This document shows positions 8,922 through 21,000 of a stretch of 64,000 nt of DNA, one piece after another. The DNA lies in NCBI GenBank assembly GCA_003116975.1, contig BGKB01000008.1, positions 594,561 through 658,560 of the forward strand, given 5' to 3'. Position numbers and translations under genes: made by a program. Source of the DNA: Aurantiochytrium sp. KH105. Its lineage: Eukaryota > Sar > Bigyra > Thraustochytrida > Thraustochytriidae. How positions within the stretch are numbered: the stretch's first letter is position 1; the number at the start of each line of letters is the position of its first letter. The notes below the pieces were generated by a model. It saw only the letters and a program-made list of their open reading frames with translations, searched no databases and had not been told where the DNA came from.

Positions 8922-11318
8922 AGGCCGGGCAAGCATGCACACAAAAGCACGCAGGCCGGAACCAGCACAGCGTCGCCATGGATTCACAGTCCGAGCAAGC
9001 AAGCTTCGCATCGCGGCGCTCCGACCGTCGGGGGCGGGACTGTCCGCTTGGGCGCGAACGTGCCCAGGAGGCGCCGCGCCATCTTGGCCGTGGCGAGCGG
9101 CCGGCCTTCTCTCCCTCCCGACGGCACGGCTGCTGCACTGCTGGAGCCAGGTCCCCGAGGTGGAGAGGGAAAGAGGACGCGCGCTGTCCCGGCGGCGTTC
9201 GTGCGCCGGAGACAGGTCTCGAGCCGTCTTGGCGGCCGAAGCTGCGCGGGCAGGCGGGCGCCTGTGAGGCGATTGTGATGTGACCAACGGAAGGCGCCGG
9301 CGGATGTGACTTGAAAAGGCGTTTTTGTGAGGTGAGGCGAGGCAAGGCGAGGCGGGGCGATGGGGGCGAGGCAGCGAGGCCGTTGCTTGAATTTGCGCTG
9401 CTTAAGTTTGTTTTTTTCTTGCGTTGCTTTCAAGTTGCTTGGCAGCGGGCTTGAGCAGGCGAGGGACGAAGATTTGTCCTGACTGCCTGCCGATTCGGAC
9501 CGAATGGCTGCTGGCGCTTCTTGGACGAGGGGAAGTTGTTCAGAGCGCGGGCGAGACTCGAATCGAGCGACGAGTCAAGTCGCTGTTGGGCTTGCTCTTG
9601 TATGGTGCTAATGATCCTGAATCTGCACAGCCAGCTCGAGTCAGTTCGTCGTGGCGACTGGCAGCCAGCATACTTAGTCAGTCTAAGAGGCGACATCCTT
9701 CGACGCTAACGAGCTGCTATTTTCTCCTCGTCTTGACGCCTTTTGTCAATTTCTCAAAGCCACCGGGGCTGGGACTAAGTTCAAACACAAGGAGAAGAAG
9801 AAGAAGTTAAGAAAGCTGCCTGCACGCGTTCAAGTCCCCGTCCAACTGCCCTTACTCCTTTGGCTCCCTTCGCCAACCAACTTGGTTGGCCGTTCTTTTT
9901 CGTCGAGCTCCGCCACTGTTTGCCTCTCTCCAGCAAGGTTGGACAGCGTGGCAAACAAGCGAGCGAACGGCCGGCCAGCGGCCAGCGGCTCGACCTCCGG
10001 ACTCGTCCCAGCGCAACCGAGTGCGCAAGGCGTACGGTGCGCGAGCCATCGCGCAAGTATGGCACGCACGGCACGGGGCGTCTCGTCTCGCCTCGTTCGT
10101 GTGGGCTTTCAGTTCCTTTTTCGTTCCCCTTTCATCCGCTTGCACCTTCTTTCCTTTCCTTTCCTTTCCTCGAACTTTTTTTTCTTTCATTTCATTTCAT
10201 TCCAATTTCTTTCGCACTGTCGCGCCAAGTCTCCCCCCCCCTTGCGACGCGCTGGCGCCCTCGACGCCGCAAGAAGCCCGATCGGCGAGGGACCGACCGA
10301 CGCACCACCTTTGCCTTGGCCCTCGCCTTTGCAGCCAGCCAGCCAGACCGCACTCCCGCTCGCGCTGCTTCCAGCCCCGCCTCATCACAGAGCGGGACGT
10401 GCTCAGCCCGACTCTCGCTCGGAGCAAGGCGGGGCTGGGCTCACCGAAGCAAGGCTTTATTAAAAGGGCAGGCAGGGCTCCTCAGAGGTCCGCGGGTCCG
10501 GCCGGGCGGGCCTCGGCGCATGCAGGAGAGGGAGGGAGGGAGGGAGGGAGGGAGGGAGGAAGCAAGGAGGGAGCGTCCGCGCGCTTGTAGCGAAGGCTGC
10601 CTCGGCCTGGGCTGCGTTGGTTAGCTCACATAAGCTTGGGGCCCGGTCTGTCGTGTTGCGGGCTCGCACGTGGTGCGTGAAAGACAGGCAGACAGACCAG
10701 GCTGGCTGTGGACAGCGTGGCGAAAGACGCGAGGGTCGAGATCGCGCAGCTGCAGCGCGCGAGGCCGCCTCGGCGCCATAACCTCCCTCCGCGCGACGCA
10801 GCGCAAGGCCGGCGAGGTCGGCCATATTCTCCGCCCCTCGCATGGTCGGCTGAGGCCCGTCGCAGCGCGAGAGAGGAGAGCGAGCGGCGGAGTCAAGGCC
10901 GTCCGGCCCGCGCAAAAGGGGGCAGGTGGGACAAGGACAGAATTCCTTCGCGCATGCACACACGCGTTCGGACATGCATGCGAGCATGCCTGCATGCATG
11001 CGAGACCGCAGCTGCGTGCTCCCTGCGTTCCTGCCGGGACCGGCCGCGCGGGCCGGCCGCATGCTGGAGCCAACCGCCGCCGGGGAGCGCCGCTGAGCAG
11101 GCGGCGCGGCGGCGGTAGGCGGCCCTGCGCGGAGGCAGTTTGGCAGGCTGGGTCAGGCTGGCACGGTCCCGTCGGTTCACACCTCCCACATCTGTCTTTC
11201 ATCGCACACACGCGGTCAATCAATCCTTCAATCAACCAATCAATCGATCAATCAACTGGCTGATCCACCCATCCATTGATTGATCAAGACCCCATCCATC
11301 ATCCATTGTTCGCCCGGT

Positions 11319-11354
11319 CAGGCAGGCAGGCAGGCAGGCAGACAGGCAGACAGG
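11319..11354. repeat. (GGCA)n/(GACA)n microsatellite
   Basis: About five GGCA units followed by alternating GACA and GGCA. Confidence 0.85.
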
Positions 11355-12287
11355 CCGCCAGCTGCGGTACCGAGTGACGAGCGTCCTCGTTCTGTGTCGC
11401 CTCGCGCCGCTCGGGTGGTTTGTGTCAGCCGCGAGAGCAGTTAGGTAGACCTGGCTGGCAGCGACAACTGCGAGTGCGTGCGGCGGCTGGAAGGATGCGC
11501 GAGCCAGCGAGAGGCGGCGCGAGAAGTCTTGCTACGACGGCGGAGGAAGGGATGGAGGGAGGGAGGGAGGAAGGAAGGAAGGAAGGAAGGAAAGGAGGGT
11601 GTGTTGGCGCGATGGCGCGATGAGCCCGGTCCCACCTCGTTTGGCCGGAGGCTGAGCAGCCAGGCTAGCTCGCCAGCCCCTCGCGGTTTGAATTCCTGCT
11701 TGCTTTGATGAAGATTTTTTGAGTTTGCTGCGTTTAGGTAGATGGCGATGGTGACTGCTGGCGAGAGAGGGGGGCAGGCAGGCATGCGGGTACGCGTACG
11801 TGCGTGCGTGCGTGCTTGACTTGAATCGCAGGAAGGACGCGGCGCACGTGGGCGAAACTCATTTTAAATCATTCATTCATTTGTTCTCTATCAACTATTC
11901 TTTCTTCTGCCTTTTTTCCCTCCCCCCCCCCCCCTCTGGCGACTTGTTTTCGTTTCTGCGAGCACTGTGTGTCCGAGCGTCGGAGCAGCGGAGCTCTCGT
12001 TGGAAGGTAGTAACCCCGCAACGACGCAGGCAAGGCCGACCGACCTAGGCTCCGGCCGTGCTTGGCCGCCAACCAGATCGGTGCCACCGTCGCAGATCGA
12101 CACGAATCGCCACCGATGCATTCGTCCCATCCTCTTCCCTCCCCTGCCCGTCCGTCGCGGCCTCGCGGTGGCGTGACGTGGCATGGCGCGGCCGTGCGGA
12201 CTGCCATGAATGAATGGCGAATAGATTAGAGTTGATTAGGGCCAGTGACCTGTTGGACCTCACTCGTGTCGATCTTACCTCCAACAC

Positions 12288-12368
12288 CACGACACGGCAC
12301 GACACGCCACGGCACGCCACAACACAACGCGACACGACACGACACGACATGTCACGACATGCCATGAC
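12288..12368. repeat. Degenerate CACGA pentanucleotide repeat
   Basis: An 80-bp run of CACGA, CACGG and CACGC variants with the same period and scattered substitutions, older-looking than the perfect arrays nearby. It is followed by a GATC run. Confidence 0.7.
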
Positions 12369-13476
12369 GTTCGATCGATCGATCGATCGATTAATTCAAC
12401 AAAGATGCGACGCGGTGATTCGTCTCGCGCCCAGCAGCCAGCCAGCCAGCTGGATAGTGCCTGGCCGCGCGGAGGCGTCGCCTCCAACCAGAAAGTCCGA
12501 AAGGCTCGCTAAAGTCATGTTTTCCCACCCCTGCGGCAACCTGTGAGCGAGCGTGAAAGCATGAGCAGCCAGCCACCACCACTGCCAGCCAGCAGGCCGG
12601 CCTCGAGCCAAATGTCAGCCCAGGTACTGGCCACTTCTGCATTAATTAATTAATAGCGGCCAAACTGAATGGCAACCGCCGCACATCGCAGGTAGCTCCG
12701 GTGCGCAGATCGACCGACTGCTCGTCCCACCCATCAGCCCTCCGCAGCCGCGCGCACTTACTCGCACTCACTTTCTCGTCCCTTCGCTGGTCGGTTGGTT
12801 GGCTCGATCCTTCGTACGTTTGCTTTGTTCGCTCCCTCCTCCCTCGCTCACTCGCGCGCTGCTGCGGCTGCGAAGCGAGGCCGGGCTTCCGACCCTCGCT
12901 TCCGCGCTTGTTCAGGCGAGAGAGGCGCGTTAACGCGTGCCCGGAACTCAAACGAGGCGACTCACTTGCGGCGGTTGGCAGCAGGCTGCTCCGAGACATT
13001 GCGTAGGTACTACGGGCTGGGCGGGCGGACCCTGAGTAGTACGGGGTTCGCTGCCGTGCGCGCATGCCTCCGAGCGTGTTTACGTGCGCGCGTTGCCACG
13101 AATGAACCAAAGGTCCGCACGAAAGAAAGAAAGAAACAAAGAAACAAAGGACGAACGGACAAAGAACCAGCCTGCGCACAAAGATATTTTTTTGTTGAAA
13201 AGTTTTTTGTTTTTTTGTAAAAAAATAAATAAAAATCCGACGTTGAACCAAGAATCGAAGGCACGAACCAACGAAGCGACGCACAGACGATCTGGCTGTG
13301 CAGCCTGTCAGTTAGCTGCTGGCTGCCCTACCATTGGCGGCCGATCGATCGATCCATCGACGCAAGGCAGCCCCGCGACACACACGCCCCACTCACTTCT
13401 CCACACGCGCACTGCACCGCGGTGATCGTGCCTGTGCGTGCCAGCCAGCTGCTGCTGCTGCCTTCCTTGCAAACCA

Positions 13477-13542
13477 GGAAGGAAGGAAGGAAGGAAGGAA
13501 GGAAGGAAGGAAGGAAGGAAGGAAGGAAGGAAGGAAGGAAGG
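13477..13542. repeat. (GGAA)16 microsatellite
   Basis: Sixteen perfect GGAA units plus GG. GGAA is the core of ETS-type binding sites in animals; nothing here shows that it is used that way. Confidence 0.93.
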
Positions 13543-14153
13543 TCGACCATGGCGCGGCGAAGTGCGAGTGAGCGCGCGAGCGAGCGAGCAGCGTGCGTGC
13601 GTGCGAGTTGCCCCGTTTCTGCGAGTAGTTGCGAGCTTCGAGGCACCCGCACGGCCAGCCGGGTCAACCGTCCATCGACGCCGCCATTTGTTTGTTTATT
13701 CGCCCCGCCGCCCGCCCGCCCGCCCGTCCGTCCGTCCGCACGCAGCCATCCGATTGGTCCGGGCGGCCTCGCGCGCGGGCAAGGCCGGAGTCCGAGACGC
13801 GGCCGCGGTCGACGTGCATGCGGGAGCGCCCTCCGGCGGCATCCCGCTGATTGCTTCGGTATTTCGGAGTGAGCCAACAAACGAACAGAGACCAGCGGCG
13901 AGGAGGAGACCCTCCCGTTCCAGAGAAGCCAAGGCGATTCCAGGCGAGGCGAGGCGAGGCGTCTTCCTCCGAGCCGTCCGGGCCCGGTCGTCGACCGGGG
14001 CATTTTTGCATTCCTGCATGCATGGATGCAGGAGTGTGCATGAAAACGGCGCTAGGGACGCCTGCCTGGCTGGTCCGCCAATTGTGGCCGATGGAATAGG
14101 TGTCGTGAGCGCCGTGGCAGTGATTCCTTTTGTTCATTCTTTTCATGGCCATG

Positions 14154-14154
14154 A

Positions 14155-14186
<32 letters not shown>

Positions 14187-14187
14187 G
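14154..14187. repeat. (AAGC)8 microsatellite
   Basis: Eight perfect AAGC units. Confidence 0.9.
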
Positions 14188-14685
14188 ACACATGAAGAAA
14201 GCAAACGACTAACCGAAAGAAATCATGGTGGATGGCGCATCGCGCGGACGCCACGATCAATCGATTGATCTACTCCAAAAACACGATCGAGCATCCTCCA
14301 ATTTTATCTGCAGCTGCCACTGCAGCTGCCGAGCAAGCAATCTATCTTTCTATCTACCACTATTTGGCCTGCTTGGCGATGGAGCGCGTCTTTCACAGTC
14401 GCAAACCTGACTTGAAGTGAAACAAATTGCAGTGGCGAATCCACGCAGCTAGCATTCGTGCCTGGAACCGTTCGTGTCTGTCCGCGGCAGCTGCAGCGCA
14501 GCGCGGAACGCAGACGGTGCTGGCTGGCTGGGGACGGACGCTCCGGTTTGGGGAAGGATGGCCAAGTGGAACCGCCCGTGAGGACACGTCTCGTCGCGAC
14601 AAGGTGCTGGTCGACTCGATCCCTCGATCTGTCGATGCGTCGGTCTCGGCGATGCTGCCTTCGTCAGCCATGTCTCCTCGCAGCG

Positions 14686-14731
14686 TCTGTTTGTTTGTCT
14701 GTCTGTCTGTCAGTCTGTCTGTCTGTCTGTC
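14686..14731. repeat. (TCTG)n/(TTTG)n microsatellite
   Basis: TTTG units pass into TCTG units with a single TCAG interruption. Confidence 0.88.
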
Positions 14732-15213
14732 CGCGTCTTCGCCCCACATTGCCTCGCCTAGCTGCGCCAGTGCTCGTGCCGCGTTCAGGCAGTCCCCGAC
14801 CGGGAGCGGGGGGAGATCAGGGGGAAAGGGAATCGAAAAGGACACGCGACCGACCGACTGGCAGGGACGGCAGCGGCCAGACAGGCCCGCAAGTGGCTGC
14901 GCGCGGCGTTCCGGCGCCGCGGCGATGCAGCTGCGATTCGAATCGTGGCTCCACTCGTGTCAGCATCGCGCTTGCTCGCTTGGGTGCTTGTGCACTTGCT
15001 TGCTCGCTTGCTGCGGCTGTCTGGCTGACTGACCTAGGTTGATCCTTGATTTTATTTGCGGCCTGCCTGCCTGTCTTTCGTACTTCGGTCCCACCTGCGC
15101 CGTGCTGTGTGAAAAATACATGTATTCACCACAGCACGTGTGCCAGCTGTGGCCCAGTCCACAGCCGTTCGACAACCCTGCCTGTCTGCCTGCCTGTCTA
15201 TCTCTGGCTGCTT

Positions 15214-15247
15214 GTTGGTTGGTTGGTTGGTTGGTTGGTTGGTTGGT
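15214..15247. repeat. (TTGG)8 microsatellite
   Basis: Eight TTGG units, perfect. Confidence 0.9.
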
Positions 15248-15572
15248 GGACCGTGGCGGACGCGCCCCGTCAGCTCAAAGAATAGCAACCAGCCCCATGG
15301 CCAGGACCCGCCGGAGGCACGGACAGCGGCGGCAGACAGCTTTGTTCGAGGAGAGTCACGCAGGCCGGGCAGACGGCACACGTCGACGGGGCGCAGCGAG
15401 GAACAGTGGCAGGCAAGGGGCGGCGATCGACGGACGGCAGCTACAGCTACCATGGCTACAGCTACTGAAAGGAGTATCCAGACGAAAAAGAAGCAAGGAA
15501 AATGGAAAGCGAAGGAAAGAACGAAAGTAGGTAGTAGGTATACTATACCTATACCGTATACAAGTAAAAAAA

Positions 15573-15610
15573 TGAAAACGAAAACGAAAACGAAATCGAA
15601 AACGAAAAGA
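15573..15610. repeat. (GAAAAC)n hexanucleotide repeat
   Basis: About six units with one GAAATC variant. Confidence 0.85.
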
Positions 15611-17337
15611 AATCAGAAAATAGAAGGAAAAGGGAATAGAAAAATAGAAAAGAACGAGAGGAAGATAAGATTGGCTGTGAAATAAAACAGGGAATCGCGC
15701 GCAGGTGCGACGCAGCAAGCGATGTGAGCGAGATGTGAACCACGCCAGCCGAGGCAGGCGTGCCGGCGGACACTGCATCGACATTTTTTGGCGGTTGTCG
15801 GCTGGATGCGGCCGGGCCGCCTCGCTTCGTCTTGCTTTGTGCGTAACGTGTCGCTCGCGTGATCACCGATCGGCCCTCGCGGCCCCAGCGAGCAGCAAGA
15901 CAGTCCATCCGCCTTCGAGCAGCCACCGCCGGATGCGGACGCGATCTCAGCCATAGACGAAGAGCAAGGTCAAATTGAATCAAGCCAAGTCAAATCAATT
16001 TGATCCAAACTAGCGTTTAAAAAAAAAAAAAAAGAATGAAAAAGCCGAGAGCTCTTTCGTTTCTGGTCGGCTGGCTGGGCGAGTGGTGGCTGCGAAGCTG
16101 TTTGAAACAACCGCCACTCGTTCTCCTCGACGAAAATCCTTTTGCCATCCCTTGCTCCCTCCGTTTTCCCCCTCCTGCGCTTTCGCGCTTTCTCTCGCCT
16201 TCTGCCTGCGAACGACCACGAGCGGCTGCTCCCGATCCCCGCTTGCTCGATGCCTCCCTCCCTCGCTCGCTCTCTTCCTCGCCGCGCCTTCGGGAAGCCC
16301 TTCGCGGGCAGAAGGAGAGGAAGAGGCTTCCCGCGCGACGTCCGCGAGGCCGTTTGTTTATGTGCGCATCGAATCTCTGACTTGCTGGCTCGCGGAGGCG
16401 GCAGCAGCGACGGACCTGGAGGCGCAGCTGGCTGCACTGCAGCGCGCAGAGAATGAGAGCAAGAGGAAAACGAGGAAGGGGCCGACTGTGAAAGACGCGC
16501 ACGGCGAGAGCACGGATGGATGATGCGATGGATGAATCGGGAAGGCAAAGGCAGCGGAGGAGGAAGACGACCAATTTGCCTGGCGATGGACGTCCGGCCG
16601 GCCGGTCGATCGCCAGTGGAAACGGGCTTCCTGTCCTACTCTACTACAACAGCACGTCACGGCAGGGCATCCGGGCTTCGTGGGCCGGACGCTTACTGTG
16701 TCGCGGAGCGACAGGTAGTTCCTAAGGTAAACACGAACAACCCCGCTAGGTGGGTCGCAGTTTTCCTGGGAAAACAAGAGCAGCTCGCGCAAGCTTGGGC
16801 TGGCGACAGGGCATTCACAACCGCCGGGCGCAGAGGCGCAGCCAAGGCGTGAGGCAAAGACGAGCTGCTGCCGCAAACGACGCACTTGTGTCGTCCTTGC
16901 GCGGTGGCCAATACCGCGCCAGTGAGTCGCAAAAGCTGTCAAATCTCGAAATTCGTCTCGTCTGAAATGGCGCAACACTATCAAAAGATCTTACAATTCG
17001 CGCAAACTCGCATGGCGCCTGCAAATTTTTTAAGAATGCACGACTTCCGCAGCTGCGACGCGGGGGCGGCCAGTTCGACGTCGCGCGGAGCTACGCTGCC
17101 CCTGCGTCCGTCTGTCTGTTTGTCTGTCTGTCGGTCTATCTGGCTGGCTCAGACCGACTGGCCGACCGACCCACCACCACGCCCAGCCCGCGCAGTTTGC
17201 AAGCAAGCGAGTCCTCTTACGCAGCAGCGAACCGCAGCAGAGAGCACGCTCGGCACAGGGTCTCTCGTCTCGTTCCGGAAGGCGCGCTCACAGTCGCGGG
17301 CCCGGGGCTTGCTGCTTGCTTGCTGCTTGCTGCTTGC

Positions 17338-17456
17338 TTGCTCTTGCTCTTGCTCTTGCTCTTGCTCTTGCTCTTGCTCTTGCTCTTGCTCTTGCTCTTG
17401 CTCTTGCTCTTGCTCTTGCTCTTGCTCTTGCTCTTGCTCTTGCTCTTGCTCTTGCT
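17338..17456. repeat. (CTCTTG)20 hexanucleotide array
   Basis: About 20 near-perfect copies over 119 bp. Frames through it read poly-Leu, Leu-Ala or Ser-Lys dipeptides, which makes several spurious long ORFs on both strands. Confidence 0.93.
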
Positions 17457-18757
17457 GGGGCTGCGCAACCTGAACGCGCTCGCATGTCGCGGAGGGTTGG
17501 TGCCCCGGAGGTCGGTCCGCGCTGCCTGCGAGGCCGTCTTCCCCACGCCCGTTGCGACCAACGGCCGGGCTCGAAGCGCTTCCCGAGGGGGCGAGGCTTC
17601 CCGGCGCGGCAGAGTGGCTGGCTGGTTTGTTCGTTCGTTCGAGCGGGCTGGGGGTAGAGTTCGTTGGTTGCCTCACAGGAGACGCGAAGCCTCGGAGCGA
17701 GCCCGTCGAACCGGCCGGCGGCGAAAGAGGAAAACTTGCTCTCTCCCTCGCGCTCGCTCGCGCCGCGTTCAACCCACCCTTGGCAAGTACGCAAGCAAGC
17801 AAGCAAGCAAGCAAAGTACAGCAAGCAAAAGCAAAGTAAATCAAGCAAGCAAGCAAGTATCACTCGGCACTTGGATTTTAAAATCAAGTTGGGAAGCCAG
17901 CGAGCTAGGAGCGAGCAAAGGCCTCGTCTCTGGGGCCTCGTCTTGGCCTGTTCGTAAATCGATCGACTGTCGTCACGATCCCTGCTTGCTTCCGTTTGCT
18001 TGCTGCGCTTCCGGGCTTGCTTCCCTTGCTTGATTCCGTTTGCTTTCGTTTGCGTGGCTTCGGCTTCCTTGATCGCTCGTGCTCACCCGTCCACACCTTT
18101 GCAATGGCAAGTGGCGCCAGGGTAAGCGAGCCTTGTATCTTTCGTTCCACTCTCGGGCTCGGTTGTGCAGAGCGCGCGCTTCGCGTCCCGGAGAAAGCCT
18201 CGGCGAGGCAGGCGAGCCACCGTTGCTGTCAGCCGCCACGGCCAGCTTTCAGCTGGCTGGCCGCAACCGGCCATCGCTGCCAAAGAGCCGCGACCACGCC
18301 CCGCCCCGCCCCTGACGATGGTGTTGTCTTGCCCTGCTAACCCTGGCTGGGACAGCTGGGACAAAAGCCTTGGCGCGCCCGCAGCCGAAAGTGCAGCTGC
18401 GGGGATGGGGATCCGCACAGCGGGGAGAGGCGGAGAGGCGAGGAGAGAGAGTGCATGGTTCTTGCCATACCGCCGCGGCGGCGAGACGAGTCCGGCCGTC
18501 AAGGTAATTCAATTCGTGCGTGGGTGTTGATCGCGGCGGCGGCTGGGAAGCGATCGCTCGATCAAATGGTTGATTGGTTGGTCGGTTGCCATTGGTTGGT
18601 TGGTTGGTTGCCAAACGTATGTCTGACGGGGGAGTGAACAGTGTGCGGAGGCGAACAGGCCGGCACAGAGGGAGAGAAAGGAGAAGAAATTCGAAATTTT
18701 GAAGTGAGGAGCAGTAAGATCAAGTGGTAGACGACGTGGCAGTGACCATGGTGAGTG

Positions 18758-18785
18758 GCATGCATGCATGCATGCATGCATGGTC

Positions 18786-18818
<33 letters not shown>
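18758..18818. repeat. (TGCA)6 followed by (GA)16
   Basis: A palindromic TGCA array (18758-18781) lies five bases from a perfect GA dinucleotide run (18787-18818). Confidence 0.88.
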
Positions 18819-18822
<4 letters not shown>

Positions 18823-19000
18823 GCCGGAGTGCTGCCTGCGGCGAGTCTGTCGGTCGCTGCGGCGAATCTGGCGGGCGGACGGTCTTCGAAAGCCACGGCT
18901 GCCGCCGTGACTGCGAGGGCGGTGAAGAACGCAGCGAAGTGGCCGGCGCTGTAGTAGGGAGGGGGAAGCAAGCGACGCACAGAAAGACAGAGAGAGACGG

Positions 19001-21000
19001 ATGATCACAAGTTTTGGATGCGGCGTGCGGCCACCTCCACTGTCCACGCACAACACGGGCAGGACGTACGTACTACGTACCTAGTACTACGTACGTACGC
19101 GCGCACGAACGTGGGCACGAAAGCCTGGGCAGCGCGCTCGAAGGCGGCACGACGACCGGGCCTCGTCAGGACGCGTTTTTGCGCAGCCACCTACATGCAT
19201 GGGTGCATGGATACATGCATGCTTACATGCATTGCGTGCATGGCCGTGCCTGCCTCTTGACGCGATTCGCGGCTACGACCTGGTCTGACCCGAGGCGAAC
19301 GCGTGCCGAGGTGGGCGGGCGGGCGGGCGAGGGAGGGAGGGAGGGGAAGGAGGGAGGGAGGGAGGGGGCAGCGAGCAAGTAGCCATGGTAGATGGATGGT
19401 TGATTGGGGGCAGGTGGATAGATGGCGGCATCCGATTGGCCAGGGCCTCTGCACAAGCCGCTGCGTCTGCTCTCCGGGCCTTGATTGACCTGAAAGACAC
19501 CGCGTTCTTTCCCGACTCCGTGCAAAGCTCTTCTTCCTCCGAGCAATTTCTTTTCTTTTCTTTTCTTTTCTTTTCTTTTCTTTTCATTTCCATTCATTTT
19601 TTAACTTAAAAAATTCTTTTATTTTTATTCTCTCGCCTTGTGTTCTTTTCCGCGTCGTCCCTCTTTCCCCTCCTTTTTTTTCTTTTTTCTTCTTTCTTTT
19701 TCTTTCTTTTCTTTCTTTTTCTTTTCTTTCACCTTTTTCTCTTTCCTCTTTTCTATTCTTTTCGATTCTTTTCGATTCTTTTTTTTCGTGCGTTCTTTGT
19801 TTGTTGCTTGCGCGTGGCAGTTCGTCTGGCAGGTGGGGGCTGGTCGGGCTCCGCGTCGCCGCTGTTCACTTGCGTCGTCTCCCTCCTCCCTCCCTCCCTC
19901 CGCACGCTCGCTCGCTCGCTAGCACGCACGCGTCCCTCGCACGCTCGCGTGCACCCGCCCCGCCCCGCCCCGCCTCGCCTCGCCGGGATCAAGTCTTCGA
20001 GGCCACCCCGTCCGGCCCGCTGCCTGTCGCTGCCCGCCGCTCGAGCCCCGGCCGCGCGCTCTCGAGCCCCGGCCGGGCCCTGGCCGGCGGCTCTTGAGCG
20101 ACTGACTACTGGCGGACGCGAAGGCGAGGCGAAGCGAGGCGCGGGATTCGTATCTTTCGCGCCCCACCTCCCCGCCGAGCCAACCAACGAACGAACGAAC
20201 GAACAAACAAACGAACGAGCGTCGTGGGAAGCGCCGGGGCAGCGCAGACCCGCGGCGATGGAGCAGAGAGCTGCGTTCCGGCTGGAGTGCTTCTCCTCGT
20301 CGGAGGGGCCGGGAGGAGGGAGCTGCAGATCCAGGGAGGGCGCGAAGGTGAACGAAGGAAACGAAAAGAAAGGGAAGGAGGAGAGAAGAAAGTGAAAAGC
20401 GGTAGGAAGAAGCGCAGGAAGCGACAGACAGGAAGAAAGAAAAGAAAGCAAATGAAAGAACGCGCGCCAAGGGAGGAAGGAAGGCAAGCACAAGAAGCAA
20501 CCAACCAAGTGACGAGACACGGGCATCGATCTTCCCTTCTTTCCTCTTTTCCTCCTTTCCTCGACTCGATCGTGCCGCGCGTGTCGCGCCGACCGGGCTC
20601 GCCCGCGCGAGGCGAGGCGAGGCGAGGCAGGCCGGTCCCACCCAGCGAGCCGCCATGCCCTGCTGCCCGCCTGCCTGCCAAATGCCTGCCAAATGCGTGC
20701 CAAATGCGAGGTGGCGCGCGGCCGCCATGACACGCACGAGCTCCGGAGGGAGGGAAGCGGCGGGAAAGGGGCTGCGCGTTGCGCGGGACGGCCTTGTCCA
20801 CGGTCTCGCGCTCCTGTCCCGGGCCTGAGGGCGCGGATCCGGGACGCGGCGCGACGCGAAGCGGAAGCGAAGCGAAGCGCGCGAGAGAGAAAGGAGAGAA
20901 GGCCAGCCAGGCCAAAGACGGGAAAAGAAAGGGCAGCGGGGAGAGAAAGAAACGGGAAAAAAGAAGCGGGCGATGCAGGAGAGGAGGAATCGAGGTGAAT
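19001..21000. other. Gene-free region with strong purine/pyrimidine strand asymmetry
   Basis: TTTTC pentamers (19547-19585) pass into about 200 nt of almost pure pyrimidine (to about 19790). About 500 nt later come purine-dominated stretches (20330-20480, 20870-21000). A GTAC-rich block lies at about 19064-19100 and a GAAC/AAAC run at 20181-20219. Long open frames here are artefacts of this skew. Confidence 0.5.
19547..19585. repeat. (TTTTC)n pentanucleotide repeat
   Basis: About seven near-perfect TTTTC units, start of a longer polypyrimidine block. Confidence 0.88.

Larger units (their letters stand above)
7001..9420. other. Gene-free region with CGAT and CCGA arrays
   Basis: No coding feature is supportable. 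It holds a CGAT/CGAA array (7929-7968), nine perfect GATC units (8062-8097) and seven CCGA units (8893-8921), separated by pyrimidine-rich and CpG-rich DNA. Confidence 0.55.
9421..13000. other. Gene-free region with mixed microsatellites
   Basis: No supportable gene on either strand. Repeats: GGGA (10528-10560), AATC-type (11217-11257), GGCA/GACA (11319-11354), GGGA passing into GGAA (11555-11595), an irregular CACGA pentamer field (12288-12368) and GATC (12372-12390). The interval 9421-9900 is less repetitive but shows no tRNA- or protein-like signal I can defend. Confidence 0.5.
13001..16020. other. Gene-free region with GGAA, AAGC, TCTG, TTGG and GAAAAC arrays
   Basis: No coding feature is supportable. 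It holds 16 GGAA units (13477-13542), CCCG/GTCC (13706-13739), AAGC (14154-14187), TCTG (14686-14731), TTGG (15214-15247) and a GAAAAC hexamer run (15573-15610). Confidence 0.5.
16021..19000. other. Gene-free region carrying a long CTCTTG array
   Basis: No supportable gene. The longest repeat is the CTCTTG hexamer at 17338-17456. Also present are AAGC (17791-17814), TGCA (18758-18781) and GA (18787-18818). The 16690-17060 part is unique-looking and less repetitive, but matches no RNA or protein family I recognise. Confidence 0.5.

Noticed and set aside
9540-9580. Possible tRNA T-loop (GACTCGAATCGAG)
   Set aside because: No acceptor stem, D-arm or anticodon arm can be folded around it. A similar GATTCGAATC near 14935 is just a palindrome.
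16960-17035. Possible U6 snRNA (GCATGGCGCCTGC near an oligo-T)
   Set aside because: The ACAGAGA box and the stem sequences of U6 are absent and the match is a dozen bases only.
17197-18033. Long poly-Leu and Leu-Ala ORFs around 17.3 kb
   Set aside because: They are translations of the CTCTTG array in different frames. Nothing outside the array is protein-like.
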